Positions 17,059-21,561 of a DNA stretch of 21,561 nucleotides are shown here, piece by piece; position 1 is the stretch's first letter; each line of letters starts with the position of its first letter. The stretch lies in IMG/VR virus record IMGVR_UViG_3300046007_009626, positions 1 to 21,561 of that record; one strand, given 5' to 3'. Origin of the DNA: a virus. The position numbers and the translations under genes were made by a program. The notes beneath the pieces were generated by a model, which saw nothing but the letters and a program-made list of their open reading frames with translations, was not told the DNA's origin and did not search any database.

Positions 17059-17782
17059 AAAACAATACTTTACTCAAGCAACTGAAGATGCTATTGTAAG
17101 ATATATAAATAGTGAAGATTTTATAGAAAAAAGTAAAATATATAACTCGGAAATTAAAAAGCCATTTGAAAAAATAGTAGAGAATTGGATTTTTAAATTA
17201 CAAGCTTGGAAGTATACAGATTCATATACAGATTTATCAAATGATACAATTACGTTTTTATGTGAAAGATTAAGTAAATATATTCATTCAAATGGAAAAG
17301 CATTTTCTTATTTTTCAGTAATAGCTCGTAATTATTTAATTTTGTTTATAAAGAAAAGCTATAAAAAATTAAAAAGTAATGTAGATGTAGATTATATAGA
17401 TAATGAAAGAAATTTAATGAATGAAATATCTCATTCTTCTTTCGTTGAAGATACATACGATTTTATAGAAGATTTTATAAAATATTCGGATGATAATTTA
17501 CCTATATTATTTAATTCGCCTAAGGAAATGTTAATAGCCGATTCGGTTTTAGAATTATTTCGAGTGCGTGATAATATTGAAAATTTTAATAAAAAAGCTT
17601 TATATATTTTAATAAGAGAGCGCACAGGATTAAAAACTCAAATTATTACAAAAACAGTAAATGATTTTAAATTGATATATGAACTATTATATAAAAATTA
17701 TAAAATATATAATTCGATAAAAATAAGCCCTTATAAATTGCTAGAATTAATTCGGATTCAAAAGATTAAGGCAAAGAGATAA
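17027..17782 (+). CDS. T4 gp55-like late sigma factor
   Basis: A 251-aa protein. Residues 45-118 resemble sigma region 2 as found in T4 gp55: an FEKIVENWIFKLQAWKYTDS helix, LSNDTITFLCERLSKYI, then GKAFSYFSVIARNYLILFIK and a basic KSYKKLKSN. The 'FxYFxxIxxNxxLxxIKK' pattern corresponds to the 'FAYFTQIIxNAFL' block of gp55-type factors. An acidic linker and a helical C terminus follow. There is no region 4, as in gp55, which relies on a sliding-clamp coactivator. It should direct host RNA polymerase to late promoters, and its position just before the baseplate genes fits. The ATG lies inside the upstream gene. The call rests on pattern similarity, not on a search. Confidence 0.72.
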   Translation: MTTLEVVEIDKKQYFTQATEDAIVRYINSEDFIEKSKIYNSEIKKPFEKIVENWIFKLQAWKYTDSYTDLSNDTITFLCERLSKYIHSNGKAFSYFSVIARNYLILFIKKSYKKLKSNVDVDYIDNERNLMNEISHSSFVEDTYDFIEDFIKYSDDNLPILFNSPKEMLIADSVLELFRVRDNIENFNKKALYILIRERTGLKTQIITKTVNDFKLIYELLYKNYKIYNSIKISPYKLLELIRIQKIKAKR

Positions 17783-17800
17783 TTATTTTAAAATATAATT

Positions 17801-18190
17801 ATGGCGAATATCAATGATTCTGTATACGGTAAAACTTCATTAGCAGATGTATTTAAAGAAATACATGTTAATCAAAAAGAAAAAAACAGACAAATCGATA
17901 ACTTAATTCAGCAATTATCTCCTTTAGTTAAATCAATTAATGATGCTTCAGTAATAGTACCATTAATAAAAGAATATTTAGATGTTGGCGTAAAGAACGA
18001 CGAGCAGTTAATAAAAATGACAGCCGTCGTTCAACGACTGTTATCATCAGATTCTAAAGCTAAAGCAGAAGCAGGTATAAATGAGTGGTCATTATCACCG
18101 GAAGAAATTAAACAAATACAAACAGATTTAAAAGGTATCAATCAAATAAATAAAGATATCGAAGATTCATTAACTAAACCAATTAAATAA
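17801..18190 (+). CDS. Hypothetical helical protein, probably virion-associated
   Basis: A 129-aa, almost fully helical, Gln/Lys/Ile-rich protein (NQKEKNRQIDNLIQQLSPLV then KSINDASVIVPLIKEYLDVG). It lacks cysteines, transmembrane segments and enzyme motifs. It starts 18 nt after the sigma gene and its stop overlaps the spike gene start by 1 nt (TAATG, 18188-18192). Its place at the head of the baseplate block suggests a baseplate or tail accessory part, but no homologue was recognised. Confidence 0.65.
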   Translation: MANINDSVYGKTSLADVFKEIHVNQKEKNRQIDNLIQQLSPLVKSINDASVIVPLIKEYLDVGVKNDEQLIKMTAVVQRLLSSDSKAKAEAGINEWSLSPEEIKQIQTDLKGINQINKDIEDSLTKPIK

Positions 18191-19248
18191 TGTTAGAATC
18201 AGCTGAAGTAATTGAAGTATTTTTACAAGATAATATTCAAAATTATTATACCGTTCGATTTAAATTTTTAAATAGTCCCGGAAGTAACGAGCAAAATACT
18301 AATACTGCAATACCTTTAAATGCTCATATTAAAACTATTCCAGTTCCTGGAGAAATAATATTAATAGTAACGGCAGCTTCTTCATTCGCAGGAAATTTTA
18401 GGTTAAATGACGGCACTTTTTATTATTTAAGTACAGTAAATGTTCAATCAAATATTAACTATAATGGAGTCCCTACATCGGCTACAGTTCCAGGTTCTAA
18501 TGTTACTAGTTATCAAAATGCTTCTTTTGGAGTTACTAGCTCTCCTAATCAATCTCAACCTTCAAGAAATAAAAAAACATTTGAAATTGTTAATAATATT
18601 AATCCGTTACAGTTATTCGAAGGTGATGTAGCAATAGAAGGGCGCGGAGGTAATTCTATTAGATTAAGCTCTACAATTAAAAATACAAATACTATTTCAA
18701 AACAACCTACTTGGTTATCGGGTAGTCCTGGAGATCCGATATTGATTATTTCTAATACGAAAAAAAATATATCACCTATAGGATTTAGAATTGAAGATAT
18801 TAATAAAGATGATTCTTCTATTTATCTAACCTCTACACAAAAAATACCAATTAAATTAGCAGGCCCGTTAACAATATCAAATTTAAAATTAAACCCTATA
18901 TCTAGCAATTTATCTGGAAAGCAAATAATAATGAATTCCGATCGAATTATTTTAAATGCAAAAACAAACGAAATATATTTGTCTTCGAACAAAGGAGTGT
19001 CTGTAACAAGTAAAGGTGATATTGTTATAGAAGGATCAAAAGATATTACATTTAATGCGGCTAAAGTTAATTTAACATCAACAGCTTTATATTCTGCAGT
19101 TAATGGAGAATTATTAGAAACAATTTTAAATGCAATTGTGACGGCTATAAGTACTATTACGCCAGCTACTCCCGGAGCGCCTGCAGCTGAGACGGTTCGT
19201 TCTTTAATAGCATCCATACCTTTTAAATCTACAAAAGTAAAACTTTAA
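18190..19248 (+). CDS. Baseplate central spike protein, gp5/VgrG-like
   Basis: A 352-aa protein. Residues 1-105 form an OB-fold-like N terminus (AEVIEVFLQDNIQNYYTVRF, HIKTIPVPGEIILIVTAASS). This is followed by a Ser/Asn/Thr-rich linker and then EGDVAIEGRGGNSIRLSST (about 143-161). The C-terminal half is strongly repetitive beta (GKQIIMNSDRIILNAKTNEI, YLSSNKGVSVTSKGDIVIEG, SKDITFNAAKVNLTS), the pattern of the triple beta-helix needle in T4 gp5, P2 gpV and VgrG. It therefore probably forms the membrane-piercing spike of the contractile tail. It lacks the lysozyme domain that T4 gp5 carries. The neighbours gp25-like and gp6-like support the assignment. Confidence 0.82.
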   Translation: MLESAEVIEVFLQDNIQNYYTVRFKFLNSPGSNEQNTNTAIPLNAHIKTIPVPGEIILIVTAASSFAGNFRLNDGTFYYLSTVNVQSNINYNGVPTSATVPGSNVTSYQNASFGVTSSPNQSQPSRNKKTFEIVNNINPLQLFEGDVAIEGRGGNSIRLSSTIKNTNTISKQPTWLSGSPGDPILIISNTKKNISPIGFRIEDINKDDSSIYLTSTQKIPIKLAGPLTISNLKLNPISSNLSGKQIIMNSDRIILNAKTNEIYLSSNKGVSVTSKGDIVIEGSKDITFNAAKVNLTSTALYSAVNGELLETILNAIVTAISTITPATPGAPAAETVRSLIASIPFKSTKVKL

Positions 19249-19297
19249 AAAAATACGTATCTTTTATTGACTTAGATAATTATATTAAAGAGTCAAT

Positions 19298-19804
19298 ATG
19301 AATACTGAAAAATTTTTAAATCAAATACGACAAATAATTAGAGAAGAAGTTCGAACTGCAGTTGAGTTTGAATTTAATATACTTTTAGAAAGTTTAGATA
19401 AAGTATCAAACCGTTCAAATAAAATAGTTTCTGAGCAAAGAGCAGTTACTGGCGAGCCTAAAAAATTTACTCCTAAAAAATCTAATATACCATATTCATC
19501 TAATCCTATTATTAATAATATTTTAAATGAAACTGCTAGTTCAGGATTTTCAACTAAAGATTTCCAATCATTATTAGAAGAAGAATATAATCCTGGTCAA
19601 TCAAATCAAGATGAGTTTAATGATTGGCCGACTATGAAAAATATATCTAACTTAGGAATGTCTTCTATGCCAGCAGCTTCGATGATTCCAAAAACAGATA
19701 TAGATGGTCGTCCAGTTCAAGAAGTAGCCCCTGAAGTAGAGCAAGCTTTAACAAGGGATTATTCTTCTTTAATGAAGGCGATTAATAAGAAAAAAGGAAA
19801 ATAA
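19298..19804 (+). CDS. Hypothetical virion-associated protein
   Basis: A 168-aa protein with a helical N terminus (NTEKFLNQIRQIIREEVRTA, VEFEFNILLESLDKVSN), a Pro/Ser/Asn-rich middle that looks disordered (GEPKKFTPKKSNIPYSSNPI), an acidic stretch (LLEEEYNPGQSNQDEFNDW) and a lysine-rich end (AINKKKGK). It sits between the spike and the gp25-like gene, so a baseplate or tail-assembly role is likely from position only. The 49-nt gap before it contains TATCTTTT but no -33 element at the expected spacing. Confidence 0.65.
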   Translation: MNTEKFLNQIRQIIREEVRTAVEFEFNILLESLDKVSNRSNKIVSEQRAVTGEPKKFTPKKSNIPYSSNPIINNILNETASSGFSTKDFQSLLEEEYNPGQSNQDEFNDWPTMKNISNLGMSSMPAASMIPKTDIDGRPVQEVAPEVEQALTRDYSSLMKAINKKKGK

Positions 19805-19807
19805 TTA

Positions 19808-20263
19808 ATGGCTAGGATATTAAAACAAATACTTGTAATTGACACTGAAAAAGATGTCGCGGTGGGTATTAAACTTCCATTTAATAACCCTACTAAAGGT
19901 TTGTTTGATTTATCTTATAGCACTGAAGAACAAGCAATATCTAATCTTAAAAATTTACTTTTAACTAGTAAAGGCGAGCGATTATATTTACCTAATTTCG
20001 GGACTGGAATTATAGATTTATTGTTTAATCCAAATACTCCGGAGATAGTAGAAAGTTTATCAGATGAAATTTCAACCGCAATTTCTTTTTGGATGCCATA
20101 TATTATAATAAACAATATCGATGTGCAAAATAAAATTAATTCATTAGGAAATAATGCAGAGCATGGTATATCTATATCAATTAATTTTAATGTAACAAAT
20201 AGAGGCGCTAATCAAACAATCGTTTTAGATATTAATCAAAATGGAGCAATTACTGTACAATAA
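19808..20263 (+). CDS. Baseplate wedge protein, T4 gp25-like
   Basis: A 151-aa protein of the gp25/lysozyme-like baseplate family. EQAISNLKNLLLTSKGERLY (38-57) followed by LPNFGTGIIDLLFNPNTP matches the conserved 'AIxxNLxxLLxTxxGERxxxPxFGxxLxxLLF' core. It continues with ESLSDEISTAISFWMPYIII and a C-terminal beta region NISINFNVTNRG-like (ISISINFNVTNRGANQ). In contractile tails this protein is part of the wedge that contacts the sheath. The stop overlaps the next ATG (TAATG), so translation is coupled to the gp6-like gene, the same order as in many T4-like phages. Confidence 0.88.
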   Translation: MARILKQILVIDTEKDVAVGIKLPFNNPTKGLFDLSYSTEEQAISNLKNLLLTSKGERLYLPNFGTGIIDLLFNPNTPEIVESLSDEISTAISFWMPYIIINNIDVQNKINSLGNNAEHGISISINFNVTNRGANQTIVLDINQNGAITVQ

Positions 20264-21561
20264 TGTTAGATAATAATTTAAAGAAAGATATAAAATATAT
20301 CAATAAAGATTTTAGTAGTTTTAGACAATCCTTAATAGAATTTGCTAAAAGTTACTTCCCTAATACATATAATGATTTTAATGAAACGTCACCAGGTATG
20401 ATGTTTATTGAAATGGCATCGTATGTAGGGGATGTATTATCATACTATACAGATAATCAATTAAAAGAAAGTTTATTATCTTTTTCTCAAGAACGTTCTA
20501 ATTTATTACAATTAGCACAAGAAAGAGGCTATAAACCAAAAAATACAGTACCAGCGACGGTAGAATTAGATGTATTTCAATTATTACCAGCAATAAAATC
20601 AGGGTCAGTATTTTTGCCAGATTGGAATTATTCATTATCAATTAACCCTGAGTTAATTGTTAGATCAACAAATTCAAATGTACAATTTAGAACGATTAAA
20701 CCGGTTATATTTACCTCTCAATCAATATCTTTAAAAGGCGGCGATTCTTTATCAGTATATCAAGTAGATAATAACAACAATCCAATATATTATTTACTTA
20801 AAAATACTGCAAAGGCTGTTGCAGGTACAATACAAACAGCTACTTTTTCGTTTGGATCTCCTAAAAGATATGATAAGATTATTTTAAATGAAACAAACAT
20901 TATAGAAATTTTAGATATAGTTGATTCAGACGGAAATATTTGGTATGAAGTGCCTTATTTAGCTCAAGATACTATATTTGATTCTATAAAAAATGACCAA
21001 TATTCTAACGTAAACTATACGGGGTCTCAAGGTATATCTCCATACTTATTAAAGTTAAAGAAAGTATCTAGAAGATTTGAAACAAGAGTAAATGCTGATA
21101 ACACTATAACAATACAATTTGGAGCTGGCGTATCAACATCCGCTGATGAAGAATTAATACCAAACCCAGATTTAGTAGGTAGCTCGTTATATTCACCTAA
21201 TTTTGATTATTCTATCGACCCTAGTAATTTTTTATATTCTAAAACTTATGGATTAGCACCTGCCAATACCACATTAACCATTAGATATACAACCGGTGGC
21301 GGGATAGAATCAAACGTTCAAGCAGATACATTAACTAGTATATCATCTATTGTATTTGATAGTGACGGTACAGGATTAAATCAATCATTATATTCTAGAA
21401 TACAAAATTCAGTAGCAGTAAATAATAGTTTACCAGCAGTGGGCGGTAAAAGTTTAGAAAGTATTGACGAAATACGATATAATGCAATTGCTAATTTTGC
21501 ATCACAAAATAGAGCAGTTACAGTAGAAGATTATATAATACGTACATATTCTATGCCTAGC
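20263..21561 (+). CDS. Baseplate wedge protein, T4 gp6-like (BaseplateJ), 3'-truncated by window
   Basis: Open for 433 codons from ATG 20263 to the window end without a stop. The N terminus (SSFRQSLIEFAKSYFPNTYN, then DFNETSPGMMFIEMASYVGD, VLSYYTDNQLKESLL) is the signature of gp6-like wedge proteins. Further on, RRFETRVNADNTITIQFGAG and the conserved GGKSLESIDEIRYNAIANFA, SQNRAVTVEDY (the BaseplateJ 'R.VT..DY' motif) precede the edge. It forms the wedge ring dimer in contractile baseplates. It starts in a TAATG overlap with the gp25-like gene. The rest lies outside the window. Confidence 0.9.
   Translation, partial: MLDNNLKKDIKYINKDFSSFRQSLIEFAKSYFPNTYNDFNETSPGMMFIEMASYVGDVLSYYTDNQLKESLLSFSQERSNLLQLAQERGYKPKNTVPATVELDVFQLLPAIKSGSVFLPDWNYSLSINPELIVRSTNSNVQFRTIKPVIFTSQSISLKGGDSLSVYQVDNNNNPIYYLLKNTAKAVAGTIQTATFSFGSPKRYDKIILNETNIIEILDIVDSDGNIWYEVPYLAQDTIFDSIKNDQYSNVNYTGSQGISPYLLKLKKVSRRFETRVNADNTITIQFGAGVSTSADEELIPNPDLVGSSLYSPNFDYSIDPSNFLYSKTYGLAPANTTLTIRYTTGGGIESNVQADTLTSISSIVFDSDGTGLNQSLYSRIQNSVAVNNSLPAVGGKSLESIDEIRYNAIANFASQNRAVTVEDYIIRTYSMPS

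Noticed and set aside
18440-19217. ORFs at 18440-18631 (+, other frame) and 18822-19217 (-)
   Set aside because: They lie wholly within the spike gene, which has a coherent beta-helix sequence. Low-complexity products, no independent signals.
17431-20115. Minus-strand ORFs at 17431-17625 and 19915-20115
   Set aside because: They fall inside the sigma and gp25-like genes, opposite to strong sense-strand family matches.

Overview
This window looks like part of a large, AT-rich, contractile-tailed (T4-like) phage genome with a Bacteroidetes (probably flavobacterial) host. Three things point to the host. Eight intergenic sites carry a TTTG/TTG/TTAG element whose last G lies exactly 21 nt upstream of a TA-N2-TTTA-type box, which is the Bacteroidetes primary-sigma promoter pattern. 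Shine-Dalgarno sequences are nearly absent. Several small genes (a DUF4494-type protein and the repeated MNKEFIPYEQALALKEL proteins) are of types typical of Bacteroidetes phages. T4-like baseplate genes, a gp55-like late sigma factor and the dense tRNA array point to a large lytic myovirus. Every gene I accept is on the + strand.

Layout. (1) 1-5076: small accessory genes. These are two paralogous 'GAKWQSERMYSEE' proteins, three tandem 'EFIPYEQALALKEL' paralogues, a small protein, a DraRnl/Rnl5-type RNA ligase, a T5orf172/MUG113 GIY-YIG-like protein, a DksA/TraR-like zinc-finger protein and three more small proteins. (2) 5088-9419: a translation-RNA island. It has a phage tmRNA, 24 recognisable tRNAs that cover all twenty amino acids, and one tRNA-like gene whose anticodon arm is replaced by an unusual insert. 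A 320-bp unit carrying a 91-aa ORF is bounded by copies of that gene's 3' end. About nine structured, non-tRNA spacers, several of tRNA size, are scattered between the tRNAs. (3) 9455-13868: a DUF458 RNase H-like protein, a CCA-adding-enzyme-like nucleotidyltransferase, thioredoxin, hypoxanthine phosphoribosyltransferase, a putative glycosyltransferase and small unknown genes, closed by a rho-independent terminator. (4) 13948-17782: UV damage endonuclease (UvdE), a 59-aa protein, a ClpP-like protease, an HD phosphohydrolase, a membrane/coiled-coil protein and the gp55-like sigma factor. (5) 17801-21561: virion baseplate genes, including a gp5-like spike, gp25-like and gp6-like wedge proteins; the last runs off the window.

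How it fits together. The RNA island can supply the phage with its own decoding set plus trans-translation rescue. The RNA ligase (RNA repair) and the nucleotidyltransferase (possibly CCA addition, since only the tmRNA, tRNA-Asp and tRNA-Ile encode CCA) would be natural partners. Four genes (zinc finger, thioredoxin, uvdE, clpP) have their ATG 11-12 nt from the start of the -7 box, so their mRNAs are predicted to be leaderless. The most novel-looking signals are the long-tag tmRNA, the series of tRNA-sized structured spacers (compare the stable RNAs C and D in the T4 tRNA operon) and the interrupted tRNA with its duplicated 3' end.
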